A stretch of 64,000 nt of DNA from Terramyces sp. JEL0728 (lineage: Eukaryota > Chytridiomycota > Chytridiomycetes > Rhizophydiales > Terramycetaceae), in the NCBI GenBank assembly GCA_027603945.1, contig JADIIU010000050.1:1-64000 (forward strand), given 5' to 3'. This document shows, one piece after another, positions 22,277-33,804 of this stretch. Under the pieces are notes generated by a model. The model worked only from the letters and a program-made list of their open reading frames with translations. It had not been told where the DNA came from and made no database searches. Made by a program: the position numbers and the translations under genes. Each line of letters opens with the position of its first letter. Position 1 is the first letter of the stretch.

Positions 22277-23896
22277 ATGTTTTTATTATTTGGACTTGCC
22301 CATTGCGAATTCTTGACTGTGGTAAATTCATCGATCCCAAACAATATTCTATGGCCCAAACCTCAAACTTATACTTTTGGATTTGCAGAACGTTCAGTTG
22401 CAGCCGTTAAATTCAACTCATTGGGAGCACATTCAGAGTACTTTAACCGCAATGCAATAAGATACAATGACTTGATGTTTGTCACTGGGTGTTCAAAATC
22501 TGGCGAAGCAACGAATGTCAATGTGTATATTTCCCAGCCAGACACAAAGTTATTTTCAGACGAGTCCTATAATTTGACTATACCTACCGCTGGGCCTATT
22601 ATATTGCAGTCTGAAACTGGACTTGGAGCAAAGAGAGCTTTGGAAACCCTTTCGCAATTAGTTTTACCAAAAAACCCAATTCCCTCTTTTATATTACGGT
22701 CAAAGTCATGCAGCTCCTTGCCGGATTCTCAGTTTGTAATTCACAACACACCGTGGGGCATTACGGATTACCCTTCGGTTTCACATCGGGGAATATCTCT
22801 CGATACATCCAGAAATTATATTTCTGCTGCCAATATTTACAGGATATTTGATGCTATGGAAGCTGCAAAATTAAATGTATTCCATTGGCATATAGTTGAT
22901 TCACATTCTTTTCCATTAGAATCTAAAATAGTCCCACTACAAAGCTATTCACCGTACCAAACATATTCGGCTGAAGACATAAAGAATTTAACTGCGTATG
23001 CACTGGATAGAGGCATCAGGATTATTCCTGAATTCGATATGCCTGGTCACACTCTTTCTTGGAACGGACTGCAAGATTTTGTAGTTTGTGGAAATAAGCA
23101 GCCTTGGACCGAATATTGTGCCGAACCACCTTGTGGCCAGATAGATATTTCTAAACCGCAAAATATTGAAATCATTTCAAATTTCATCAAGGAGCAATCC
23201 CAGATTTTCACTGACAGTTATATGCACTTTGGGCACGATGAAATCAATATGAATTGCTACAATTCGGAACTAAATGGTGATATTGAGACGCTGGTAAAAA
23301 ACTTTACTACCTCAATACTTGCGATCGCCAAAGCCAACAACAAAACTCCCATATTTTGGGAAGACGTTCTTGATCATCTGGCAGTAAAAGATGCTGCCAT
23401 TCAAGTATGGAAAAGCTCTGACTCCGTATCGAACCTAGTTGCACAAGGGTTAAAAGTAATTGCATCTCCAGCAGATAGGTGGTATTTAGATTGTGGGAGA
23501 GGAAGCATGTTTGGAGATAATTCATGGTGTGATCCATACAAGACATGGAAAACCGTGTACAATTACAAACCTTCTGGCGTATTTGGTGGCGAAGTAGCAC
23601 TTTGGACGGAAATTGTCCACAACGACGTTGTCTCCATCCTGTTTCCTCGTGCATTTGCAGCCGCCGAGGTTTTATGGGGGACCAGTGGTGATTGGCAAGA
23701 AGCCAGCTATAGACTGGATTCGCTTAGCAAGCACGTTGGGTATAGAGGAATCAATTGCGGGACTATATGGCCAGAATATTGCAAAGATGGCGGTTGTGCC
23801 CAGTTGAAAGGCTCTCATCAGCCCCCAAAAAGTAACGCGACGGCATTCGAGTACACTATGATGGCGATAGTCCTCTGCGTCCTCAACTGGCTCTAA
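22277..23896 (+). CDS. Secreted beta-N-acetylhexosaminidase (GH20)
   Basis: One exon, 539 aa. A short N-terminal signal peptide is followed by the GH20b-like domain (20-160) and the catalytic barrel: SVSHRGISLDTSRN, FHWHIVDSHSFP (203-213), PEFDMPGH (251-258) and the catalytic Asp-Glu pair D321-E322 in HFGHDEIN. The usual HLGGDEV has a His in place of the second Gly here. It removes terminal GlcNAc from chitin oligomers or N-glycans. The C-terminal ~17 residues are hydrophobic after a small polar stretch, consistent with a GPI-anchor signal, hence possible cell-surface attachment. Confidence 0.94.
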   Translation: MFLLFGLAHCEFLTVVNSSIPNNILWPKPQTYTFGFAERSVAAVKFNSLGAHSEYFNRNAIRYNDLMFVTGCSKSGEATNVNVYISQPDTKLFSDESYNLTIPTAGPIILQSETGLGAKRALETLSQLVLPKNPIPSFILRSKSCSSLPDSQFVIHNTPWGITDYPSVSHRGISLDTSRNYISAANIYRIFDAMEAAKLNVFHWHIVDSHSFPLESKIVPLQSYSPYQTYSAEDIKNLTAYALDRGIRIIPEFDMPGHTLSWNGLQDFVVCGNKQPWTEYCAEPPCGQIDISKPQNIEIISNFIKEQSQIFTDSYMHFGHDEINMNCYNSELNGDIETLVKNFTTSILAIAKANNKTPIFWEDVLDHLAVKDAAIQVWKSSDSVSNLVAQGLKVIASPADRWYLDCGRGSMFGDNSWCDPYKTWKTVYNYKPSGVFGGEVALWTEIVHNDVVSILFPRAFAAAEVLWGTSGDWQEASYRLDSLSKHVGYRGINCGTIWPEYCKDGGCAQLKGSHQPPKSNATAFEYTMMAIVLCVLNWL

Positions 23897-24017
23897 AATA
23901 GACTGTTAGTACGTGAATAAAGAAACCCTGTTTTCAACCTTCTCAATTGTCGGAAACCTCAGAGTTGCCGAGCCAAGTTTGATTCATGAAAATCGAGTGA
24001 GTCAATTAAAATTTTGA

Positions 24018-27000
24018 ATGGCAATTTCCGCGCTCAAAATGAGCAATCTTGAAATGCAGACAATAGTTCTGGGATTACTTCCGACAATATCACTATTTAC
24101 CGTTAAATCAACTGGATACCAGCTTTTACCATCGGTTGATGAACAGGATGAATTAAGGAATCGTAATAGATACAAAGTGTTGATAAAAGGGGCTCGAAAG
24201 CGATTGCATTTCCTTTCTGGCCTGAGCATACTCATTATATTTGGAATATTGGCTCTGAATATTGTTTTTCAGGATTTAATGTTTTTTATTCATTCTGGAT
24301 TATTGGTTGTCTCATAATTAATCGACAGATTATTTGTATTGGAACTATGATGCGGGGTTTTGTCTTGTTCAGAAGGGACGATTACAACTTGTATTATTCC
24401 AAATTTATCATGAACACGACGTTGGCAATGATTGTGTCTCAAGGGGTATCGCTGTACTTTCAGCTTCAAAAAGAAGTTGCTCTCAGTATCGGCGGTTTAA
24501 TTTGCCTCTGGATTAGTGTCAAAATGGCGGTTAACGAGGTATTGTTCATCAAGCGGTATTTGTGGATTAACGCAAGGTTGGTTGAAAACGATCGCGGGTG
24601 CAAAGAGAAACGGACTTCATTGCTTTCATATTTCAGTTTCGGTTATATTGATCAACTGATTGCTATTGGATTACATGAGCCGCTAAAGGAAGATGAACTG
24701 GATGAGCTGCTACCAGGTTAACGATTTCTAACCAAAGGTACGTAGCTAATAACAATAGATGATTTATCAGAGAATATAGTCAGCAGATTCAAATTCAATC
24801 CCAAATACTCGCTGTTGATGAATCTGTACTTTTCCATTTGGTTCATATTCTCAATGCAGCAACTAACAACTTTCATCTCAATCAGCACTACATTATCAGG
24901 GCCATTGTTTTTGAATCTTATCCTGGAATATGTTTCAGCCCCTACAGAGTCAAATATGCCTTGGGTGTATGCAGTTTCAATGTTCGCCTGTGCAATGATC
25001 AGGTCTTTTGCAGATGGCCAAACATACTTTCTGGGAAGGAGAATGGGGATAAGAGTTAGATCCGTCATTATTTCACTGGTATACAACAAGAGTTTGAAAA
25101 AGATTAAATATAATGAAAAAGACACTGGCAAAATCATGAACCTGATGTCTGTTGACTCGGCGAAAATATTGGAAGTTTGTTGCTACTTGATGTACCTCTG
25201 GTCTACCCCGTTGCAAATCGTGATCATTATTGCGTATTTACTGTACATTGCTGGCTGGGCTGGTGCAATTGGACTTGCAGGTAAACTTTTTTAATTCAGT
25301 CATGGTCGCTATGCTTTTATTCACTGGATTAGCTGGGCGGCTTATTGTGACTACTCAAACTAATCTGATGAAGAAATCAGATGCTAGAATCACGTCAGCA
25401 CATGAATTATTACAGAGCATTCGAGTTATAAAGTTTTTTGCCTGGGAAAAGGTACCATCAATTAATCCAGCGATTCCAACAAAAGTTGTTTGAACTCAGA
25501 AAGACCGAATTAGGTGCACTTTGGGACTTTCTGCTCACTTCCAACGCCTACAAGATCATGATGATTTCAACTCCGATTCTCGTGAGTTTTGTTACGTTCA
25601 CTGCAATTACTTATAGTGGCAAACCTCTAAGTGTCAGCACTGCATTTACCTGTTTGTCCATATTCCAAACACTCCAAAGACCAATGTATGTTATCCCAGA
25701 TATCATTGTCAAGGTACTAGAAGCTTATGTTTCCCTCAAAAGAGTTGAGGATTACCTTACTGAATCTGAATTAGAAGAATACGTCAATGTAAACGGCTAT
25801 TCCCCGCTTGATCCAGTGGTTTGCTTGCCGAATTCTGAATTTCAATATCCAGGACCTTCCACAGGCTTAGGATTTGCAGAAGTGGACTCTACTTCAGGGT
25901 TCAAACTTCGCAACTTGGATATTAAATTCCCTATAAACGGGTTAACTGTCATTCATGGCACAACAGGAAGTGGTAAAACAAGTTTGTTGAATGCCATTCT
26001 GGGTGAATTAGAATGCAATTCTGGAGGTGTGCATTTGGGACAATGTTCTTTGCTGAAAAAAGATATTCCTATAGCGTATGCTTCACAGCATGGTATATCA
26101 TTCTAACTTTAGTTTGGCTAAAGAACGCTACTATTCGTGAAAATATCACTTTTGGAACCCCATACGATCAAGCTAGATATCTGCAAGTTGTTTTTGCTTG
26201 CTCCTTGGTCAGAGACTTGAAGACCTTGTCTGGTGGAGATTTGACTGAAATTGGTGAAAAGGGTGTCAATCTATCTGGTGGACAAAAAGCCAGAATATCG
26301 CTCGCTCGCGCAATTTATTCTTACTGTCCAATTATTCTGATGGACGATATTTTGTCTGCGGTTGATGCTCCAACTGCTAAACACATCTTGGAACAGGCGA
26401 TTTGTGGCCCATTATTGAAAAACAGGACAAAAATTCTTGCTACTCATGCAACTAGTTTATGTCTGCCAAGAGCAGACTTGGCAATTCAACTATCCAGAGG
26501 AAAAGTTATCCAGATTGAAAACCCAAAAGAAGAGTTTGTGGGATCGCCTGTTGCTAAACCAGACTTTGACATTAGCGATTTTGGTAGCCAAGAACACGGT
26601 ATTATTGTAGCCGAAGGAAGAAGCAAAGGATCAATTTCTTGGTCGGTCTATTGGGCGTATCTTTCAGCTGCAGGAGGTCTCGCATACCTATTTTTGATTA
26701 CGATATCTTATGGATCTGCCCAAATTGCGTTGTTTTCAAACGACTACTGGATCAAGGTTTGGGCAGACGCCTATACAAAAGGCAACCCCTCGCTTAAATA
26801 TTATGTTTCCGTATATGCTGGTCTTGGAGCACTTACTATTCTGGTATACTTTGCCAGAGTGTGTGTGGTTGCAGCTGGCTCCATCCGTGCATCTAAAACT
26901 ATTCATGCAAAGCTGGTCAAAAAGATTTTACGAGTTCCTGTAAAATTCTTTGAAATCACGCCTGTTGGACGTATATTGAACAGGTTATCCAAAGATCTGA

Positions 27001-28514
27001 AGGATATTGATGTTGATTTAGCGGTAATTGTTGGGGATTTTTTGGCAAACTTGGTAAAATTGGGCTTTTATCTTACAATTATCCTGGTTTTATCGCCAAC
27101 CTCTGTAATAGGTATTTTCCCGGTGGTGTTGATGTATGGGTTTATCGGGAAGAGATACCTGGTTGTTGCGCGAGAGTTAAAGAGAATTGACTCCAACACA
27201 AGGTCGCCAATCTTTTCGCATTTTGGGGAAACAATTGAAGGAGCCTCGGTAATTAGAGGTATAGGAAGTTTGACTTTAGCATATGCACAGGAAATGAGAT
27301 TCGTTAGCGAACTTTACACAAAGGTTGATGAAAATCACAAAGCATTTGCTTTGATCTGGATCATGAATAGGTGGTTGGGAGTTAGGATCGATTTGATTGG
27401 CGCCTTGGTTTCACTATCATCTTGCTTATCGGTTATTGCGCAAGTAAAGTATGGCGGTGGAATGGATGGGGGATATGCTGGATTATCAATTTCATATTCT
27501 CTGGATTTAGCTGGTTCTCTGCTGTGGTTGGTTCGTATTCACGCGCAAATGGAAATGGAAATGAATGCTGTTGAAAGAGTGGAAGAATACTCTCAATTGG
27601 AGGAGGAAGCACCCGCCATCATCCCTTCAAACCGTCCTCCTTACAGCTGGCCAAGTGAAGGGAAAATTGATGTTCAAGGTCTTTCCCTGCGTTATTCTCC
27701 TGAGGGACCAAACGTATTATCGGAGGTAACATTCAAAGTCGGCGGAGGTGAAAAGATAGGTGTCGTTGGAAGAACCGGAGCAGGTAATACGATATTCACC
27801 ATAGGCAAAACAACTTTAAGCCTGGCATTTTTTAGATTCATGGAACATGCGGCTGGTAGAATCATTATCGATGGAGTGGATATTTCTTCAATTGGGCTTC
27901 ATGATTTGAGAAGTAAGCTTACAGTTATTCCTCAAGATCCGGTGCTACTTTCAGGAAGTTTGAGGTCCAACCTTGATCCATTTTCTGAATATACTGACCA
28001 AGATATCTGGAATTGGTAAGTATATCTTATGTAGTTTGAAATTGGTTCATTTCTTGGAATCCTGCAAAAGTTCCATCGACACTCCAGACATCCAAAGCGA
28101 AAACATCACTTTGGAAAGTGTAGTTACAGAAGGCGGTCATAATTTCTCGCAAGGTCAGAGACAACTGCTCTGTCTGGCTAGAGCTATCCTCAAACAATCA
28201 AAAGTAATTATTTTGGATGAAGCAACGGCAAGCATCGATCACGAAACGGATCTAAAGATCCAAGAAACCATTCGAGATAGATTTAACACCAGTTCGTTGT
28301 TGTGTATAGCACATCGCTTAAGGTAGCATTACGTTGATATAGTACAATTATGGACTATGATAAAATTCTAGTTTTGGATAGAGGACAGGTTGTTCAATTT
28401 GATACTCCGTACAACTTGATAAAAGTAAGCGGCATCTTCAAGGAAATGTGTTTGGAGAGCAACGAATATGAGCACTTGGTTGATATTGCCAAAGCAAGGT
28501 TGAAGAATAAATGA
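24018..28514 (+). CDS. ABCC/MRP-type ABC transporter
   Basis: Nine exons, introns 24309-24328 (20 nt; or 24306-24328), 24717-24758 (42), 25281-25299 (19), 25452-25470 (19), 26093-26112 (20), 27784-27804 (21), 28016-28034 (19) and 28323-28342 (20), encode about 1438 aa. Layout is TMD0-like helices, TMD1, NBD1, TMD2, NBD2. NBD1: Walker A TTGSGKTS (~613), signature LSGGQKAR, Walker B IILMDD. NBD2: Walker A RTGAGKTT (~1213), FSQGQRQ (~1324), [15 protein letters not shown]-type proteins export glutathione or other conjugates, often into the vacuole. The 27784 intron lies inside the second Walker A; the 42-nt intron is a tandem of two 21-mers. Confidence 0.93.
24717..24758 (+). other. Tandem 21+21-nt intron in the ABC transporter
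   Basis: Two adjacent segments, 24717-24737 (GTTAAC...CTAACCAAAG) and 24738-24758 (GTACGTAG...CTAATAACAATAG), each look like a complete local intron. Removing only the first leaves an in-frame TAG; removing both restores [11 protein letters not shown]. Either one 42-nt intron or two successive splicing events with no exon between them. Confidence 0.75.
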
Positions 28515-28665
28515 ATTGAGTTATAATACATGAATAACTGCGAATATCCTTAGTTCCCTAATTTTACTGTAAAGCGAAACAAACAACACCGAAAAGGGAT
28601 TCGCCTTATGACCTCAGACAACCGGCAGTGTCCTTTCAAAAAAGAAACAATATTCTGATTCGCTA

Positions 28666-30555
28666 ATGTATTCATTCCTACCGCTGCTAGCAGGAGTTTT
28701 GGGCCAATACTCCATCAACGACAAAGCCGTTGGAGTTCAATTATTCATGTGGAAGTTCACCGAAATTGAAAAAGAGTGTGCTTGGCTTGCTGAAAATGGA
28801 TATTCGTATGTTCAGACTTCGCCAATCCAACCACATTTGAACCACGGCTATTCCGGAGATGCTTTCAACTGGTATTATATTTACCAGCCAGTAAGTTATA
28901 GGATAGGAAATAGACTTGGGAACTATGGTGAATTTGTCAGTATGGTTAAAACTTGCAAAGGACTAGGCGTGGATGTCGTTGTAGATGTTATCCTTAACCA
29001 CAATGCCTGCGCCGACCAGAGTGCTGCTACTTCTGATTTGATTGGAAATATCACCAGCAATTATTGGAATGGGCAGAGCTTCAATGAGAGTTTTCCTGAT
29101 GCAGGATATACGGCTGAACATTACCACGACTCGACTTGCCAAACAGCAGATGATGGCCGTTCAGATTGGTCAAGTTGGTTTTGTAGAGTTGCAAATTTGG
29201 TTGATTTAAATACTGCTCACCCTCTAGTTAGACAAAAGAGCGCCAACTTTTTGAATGAATTATTATCACTTGGGGTCGCTGGCTTTAGATTAGATGCTAG
29301 CAAGAACATTGCTTACGACGACTGGGTAGCAATATTAGGTGCCGTCAACAAAAACTACAGGGGACAAACTCCTTACTATGGACATGAAATTATGGGACCA
29401 TTCACAGGCGGAAATTATCTCAACTATCCTAGTCTCGGCAGAATTTTGAACTTTGACTATGCTGCAATTGTTGGACAGGCATTTAGAAATATTCAAGGAA
29501 GAGATTATACGTATACAACTGACAAGTTGGTTCAAAAGCTTCCAAGCCAAGTGTTGTCTGGAGAAGTATCAACCGTGTTTGTTGAAAATCATGATTCGGA
29601 AAGAGATATGTTTGGTAATTTTGAATATGCACTTTCAAGGATAGAAGGGGCTTTCTTTTACAAGCAAGCGATTGCATTCAATATTTTGTATCCCTGGGGA
29701 TTACCAATTGTCCATTCTGGATTCCATTTCACTTTCAGTAACTTTGGAAGTTCGCCGGTATCCCCTCCGTCCGATGCAAATGGTTATGTTTTGCCAGTGA
29801 ATATTGCAAATGGGCAATGGAATGCTTCAGCTTGGGACGTTCAACACCGCTGGGGAGATGTGTATCCACTGGTCCGCATTAGAAACTTTATTGGTCAAGG
29901 CTTGACTTCCCTCCCTCCAATTAACGTGTACGGCACTAACCAAATTTACTGGAGTGTCCCGGGAAAAGGATTTGTTGCCATTAATTCACTTCAAGGCTCT
30001 ACCCAAAATCAAGATATGATCACTCCACTTCAAACTGGGTTGGCTGCTGGAACATACTGCAACTTTGTGTATGGGTTTGCTTCTAATGGCAGATGTGCAC
30101 TCTGGCCGGGCACTGCTTTGAGCAACGGCGAACAAGTTGCGTACACAGTAGATAGTAACGGGTTCACCAAAGTCAACATTAAACAAAGTGATAGATCTAG
30201 AGTTGTTGCGCTTTACGCAGGTGCTGATGGGGGATTCAATATCAATGGTAATGCGCCATCTTTTGGAACTGTGAATATTCAAGTGCATCACCAAGCACAG
30301 TTCGGATATGGAGTCTATATTGTCGGTTCACATAACAACTGGAATACATGCGCAGCTACCCCCTGCGCTTGGTCAACAGGGGATGTTTGGAAGTGTTCGC
30401 CAGTTCAAACAGTTGTTGGGCAAAGCTATCAGTGGAAAGCTATTGTGCTAAATAATAATGATCCAAGCTCATGCTCTTCTCCTCAATGGCAGCCAGAGCC
30501 GGACAATAACTTTGTTGCAGCTGGCTCAAACCAGGTAGTCACATTTAGTTATTAA
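28666..30555 (+). CDS. Secreted alpha-amylase (GH13) with C-terminal CBM20
   Basis: Single exon, 629 aa, with a signal peptide ending near residue 14. The barrel has VDVILNHN (107-113), GFRLDASK with nucleophile D210, GHEIMGP with acid/base E241 and FVENHDSERD with D310; the GYSGDAFNWYYIYQPVSY segment is of the animal/bacterial amylase type. A starch-binding CBM20-like domain fills about 525-629 (VNIQVHHQAQFG, NNWNTCAATPCAW, YQWKAIV). It cleaves internal alpha-1,4 bonds of starch or glycogen outside the cell. No introns, like the other secreted hydrolases here. Confidence 0.95.
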   Translation: MYSFLPLLAGVLGQYSINDKAVGVQLFMWKFTEIEKECAWLAENGYSYVQTSPIQPHLNHGYSGDAFNWYYIYQPVSYRIGNRLGNYGEFVSMVKTCKGLGVDVVVDVILNHNACADQSAATSDLIGNITSNYWNGQSFNESFPDAGYTAEHYHDSTCQTADDGRSDWSSWFCRVANLVDLNTAHPLVRQKSANFLNELLSLGVAGFRLDASKNIAYDDWVAILGAVNKNYRGQTPYYGHEIMGPFTGGNYLNYPSLGRILNFDYAAIVGQAFRNIQGRDYTYTTDKLVQKLPSQVLSGEVSTVFVENHDSERDMFGNFEYALSRIEGAFFYKQAIAFNILYPWGLPIVHSGFHFTFSNFGSSPVSPPSDANGYVLPVNIANGQWNASAWDVQHRWGDVYPLVRIRNFIGQGLTSLPPINVYGTNQIYWSVPGKGFVAINSLQGSTQNQDMITPLQTGLAAGTYCNFVYGFASNGRCALWPGTALSNGEQVAYTVDSNGFTKVNIKQSDRSRVVALYAGADGGFNINGNAPSFGTVNIQVHHQAQFGYGVYIVGSHNNWNTCAATPCAWSTGDVWKCSPVQTVVGQSYQWKAIVLNNNDPSSCSSPQWQPEPDNNFVAAGSNQVVTFSY

Positions 30556-30580
30556 ATATACGAATTTTATTCAAAATATA

Positions 30581-32878
30581 TTAGTCGCTTAAAATCCAAG
30601 TTTCTCTAAGTGGAAGGCACGTCTTTAATGTCCGCCCAACATTCACCATGACACGTCTTTTGAAATCTTCTGTTTCAGAGTCAACACTCCATGATTTATC
30701 TCTGGCATGCACAGTAATAATAGCTTCATCACTATCCACGCTGACTTTCCATTGCAGTTCCGGCTCTTCAGCAACCAATTTTTCAACATTTTCATCGCCA
30801 AATTGCAGACATAAAAATCTAGGAACAATATCCGATAGACTATGAATTTTTTCAGACACTGGTTTATAGTCTTTAGGATATCCAGCCTTTGGAGCATTTT
30901 CATCTTTTTCCTGTTTCACTGGGGTATTATCAATTCCTTCTTTGGCTTCTCCATGGGAGTGGTGATGTGTATGATCCGATTTGGTTGCTAAATTAACCAA
31001 ACAATACCTTTAACAGAAGCAGGGCTAGAGTCAGCTTGTAATATGACTACTAGAGCAGAGTCTGCGATCATGTCGTTTATAGGATGGCTTTCCCATTCCA
31101 AAAACAGCTTTTGTTTATCTGAAGGTATCAAGGTAATGGCTCCAAATATCTTGTAATTTCCTTCTTTGGTTTGTTCGAGAGGACCAAACATTTGCTCGAG
31201 ATGCCACTTGATCAATCCAATAGGAGCATGCGACACTACAGATTGCTTTTGAACCACTGGCACAGTCACCAATTCAGTAAATTCTACAAGCTGCGTTGGA
31301 GCTATCAGTTGGAATGTAAAATCTTTCTGGGCTAAAACACCTTTTACAATAGCTCCCTCTACGGGGGCTTCTTCCGCAAGCTCCCCAATAACTTTGGCAG
31401 TTTTTTCACCTCTAAAATGTAACTCTACAGTTTCACAATTCCTTGGCGTATAAATTTGCAACGGGATTTCCTTTTCTGCATACCTGCTTTGGAGCGCACT
31501 TCTCAATCTTCCCATTTCATTTGACTCTCCGTGAACCAAAATCTACATGAATCGCAAATTACCAAATTCTTTGAGCCAACGTCTTGAATAAATTCAGAGT
31601 TTTCTTTGTAGTCCACATGCGCAGAAAAGGAAATATAGTCGACTGATAAATTTAAAGGCAACTTTCCTCCGTTCATGGATTCAAATTCTTCAGGCTCGGT
31701 TAAAATTTCTTTTCCCAAAGTTCCTTCGAGGACATAGCCAGGGATAATAACACCATTTCTTTTATCCGAACACCATAATTCCAACAGCTCTCGCGACAAG
31801 CCGCTTTGAAGCATACCTGGAGAAGCCATCATCACACAAGGGCCAACATCATCAAAATGTGAGATGCTCTTCAAGTTTGAAATGTGTTTGAATTGGAATG
31901 GGTTTGAAGTTTTGGCAATTTCTCTTATTCTTGCGTTCATCATGTTGGTATATGTTTGGAACACCTATGTCAACACTAATTACTGTCATACACTTCTTGG
32001 CAAGAGAACTAGCGTAATAGATTGGGACGTCGTGCAAATCAGGATGAGACTGCCAATATTCGTCCAAAATCAGCAATAACTCTTGTGCTCTACCTAATGC
32101 AAATACGGGTAACAAGCATCTTCCTCCTCTTTTTACGATTGTATGCACTATTCTGGTAAACCTAGTTTCTCTATCAAATCTAGGTTCGTGAGATTGAACG
32201 CCATAAGTTGATTCGCAAATCAATACTTCGGGGACAATGTTTGGCGGCTTCTCTGCTGCCATCAAATGTCGATCTTCTTCTCTGGAATAATCTCCCGTAT
32301 ATAGAACTTTTACACCGGCAATCTCAATCAAAAACATACAAGCCCCCTATTGTTACACATTTTATTACTAAAACATGCCCAGCACTCCACGCTGAGAACT
32401 TGATCCCTCCAACTTCAATTTCTTGGTGATAATCAATCACATTAATTCTTTCAAACGATCGAGCAAGATCTGTTTCGTCGTACAGCTGATCTTCCGGCGA
32501 CAATGAACTGATTTTGACATAATCCGATAGTAACCATTTGTAAATGGCTTTTGTTGGATGGGTCATATATACCTTTCCCCTAAATGCAGTTTTTTCCATC
32601 AAATATGGAACTCCAGCTGCATGATCAACATGAAAGTGAGTGACTAGTAATAAATCAACCGCAGATAAATCCACTTCATCCAAAAAAGGTAAAGCCGACA
32701 ATCCAGTATATGAAGGGTGTAATCCACAATCCAACAAGATTGTTTTTCCTTTGAATTGCAATAGAATACAACTTCTCCCAACTTCATTTCCTGCACCCAG
32801 CGGCGTTACTTTTAATATGTCATTTTCGTCTGCTACTGGCACTTCTGAAGGTGGTTCCTTTCTTTTCAAACTTGCCAT
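30581..32878 (-). CDS. YSH1: Pre-mRNA 3'-end endonuclease CPSF73
   Basis: Five exons, introns 30988-31007 (20 nt), 31543-31562 (20), 31965-31983 (19) and 32347-32368 (22), encode 738 aa. The metallo-beta-lactamase domain has HFHVDHAAG, the AGHVLGACMF motif restored by splicing, [13 protein letters not shown] and [12 protein letters not shown] [17 protein letters not shown]; the beta-CASP part has [17 protein letters not shown] and [13 protein letters not shown]. The C-terminal CPSF73-100_C domain follows. It cleaves pre-mRNA before polyadenylation. A His-rich patch ([10 protein letters not shown]) begins the last exon, a lineage-specific linker. Confidence 0.97.
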
Positions 32879-33127
32879 TTCAAGATTACAAGAAAAAACA
32901 AAACTTGGAAAGAGAATGCAGTAGCCTTACATGTACATTGAATTACTCCACTTTGCCGATCAAGATTGAGAATTGATACCAGAGAAATCCAGCGCAACTG
33001 CGGTGCTGAGATTAAGCAAATCAAGATGAATCATCCAAGCATGGTCTCTTTGACTAATGCAGTCGCTAATGGTTAGCACACGTCACAAGACTGACGAGAC
33101 GGAGAATTCCCTTTCAATTTTCCAACA

Positions 33128-33650
33128 ATGTCAAAAAACAAACACGGCAGAGGCAAAAAAGAAGAGATTCAGATAGGAGGGACGGATCAGCAATGGTATT
33201 TGTGTCTCTAAATCAAGGGTCGATAGAGTTGCATACGAAATGAAAGCTCAAAGACAGTGGGCTCAGAAATGGCAAGCATTGACAGACCCAACGCTATTTA
33301 ATGAGCAAGAAGCAATTAAATATCCACAGAAACAAAAGGTATCTGTAGTTCTTAGCTAGACAACCAAGTGGAGTACATGGAGCGTTTTAAACCCTCCGGA
33401 CAAGTCAATCATAGTCCACAGCACTCCACCACCTCCTCAGCCTTTTTTCAAAATCACAGGGAATAGAGACAACTTTCTAGCCAGAGAGAAATACTCGCCG
33501 GAAAGGTGTAGACCGTTTGGAGAGAGGGATACACCTAGATTGATCAAAGAAAACAAAAATCTAGCAAAAAAGTATCCTGCAACGTCTAATTTGGAATACG
33601 GATGGCTATGGCAAGGGAAACCTTTGGAGATTTACGGGAATCGAAGATAA
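33128..33650 (+). CDS. CIMIP1/LLC1-like ciliary microtubule inner protein
   Basis: Three exons, introns 33196-33217 (22 nt) and 33339-33359 (21), give 159 aa. After a basic start (MSKNKHGRGKKEE) come QWVDRVAYEMKAQRQWAQKW, Pro-rich linkers and the end KYPATSNLEYGWLWQGKPLE. This matches my recollection of the C20orf85/LLC1 family, small proteins inside ciliary doublets, with a conserved W...W core and a GW...PLE..G tail. The open pieces are each under 55 codons, so frame scanning would miss the gene. If correct it implies a flagellated stage. The family call is by pattern; a profile search would settle it. Confidence 0.6.
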
Positions 33651-33804
33651 TTGTAATGTTTAATAGCTTTTTCCTTTGGTTTTATATTAGAAATAAAGTC
33701 TTGAATTAGTAAACTCGGCCTTTGCCCTGTAATTCAATTTTCTACTACGATAAAGTAGCAGCAGCAGATTTCTGACTTTGACAGGTACATTTGACGCGTT
33801 CGAA

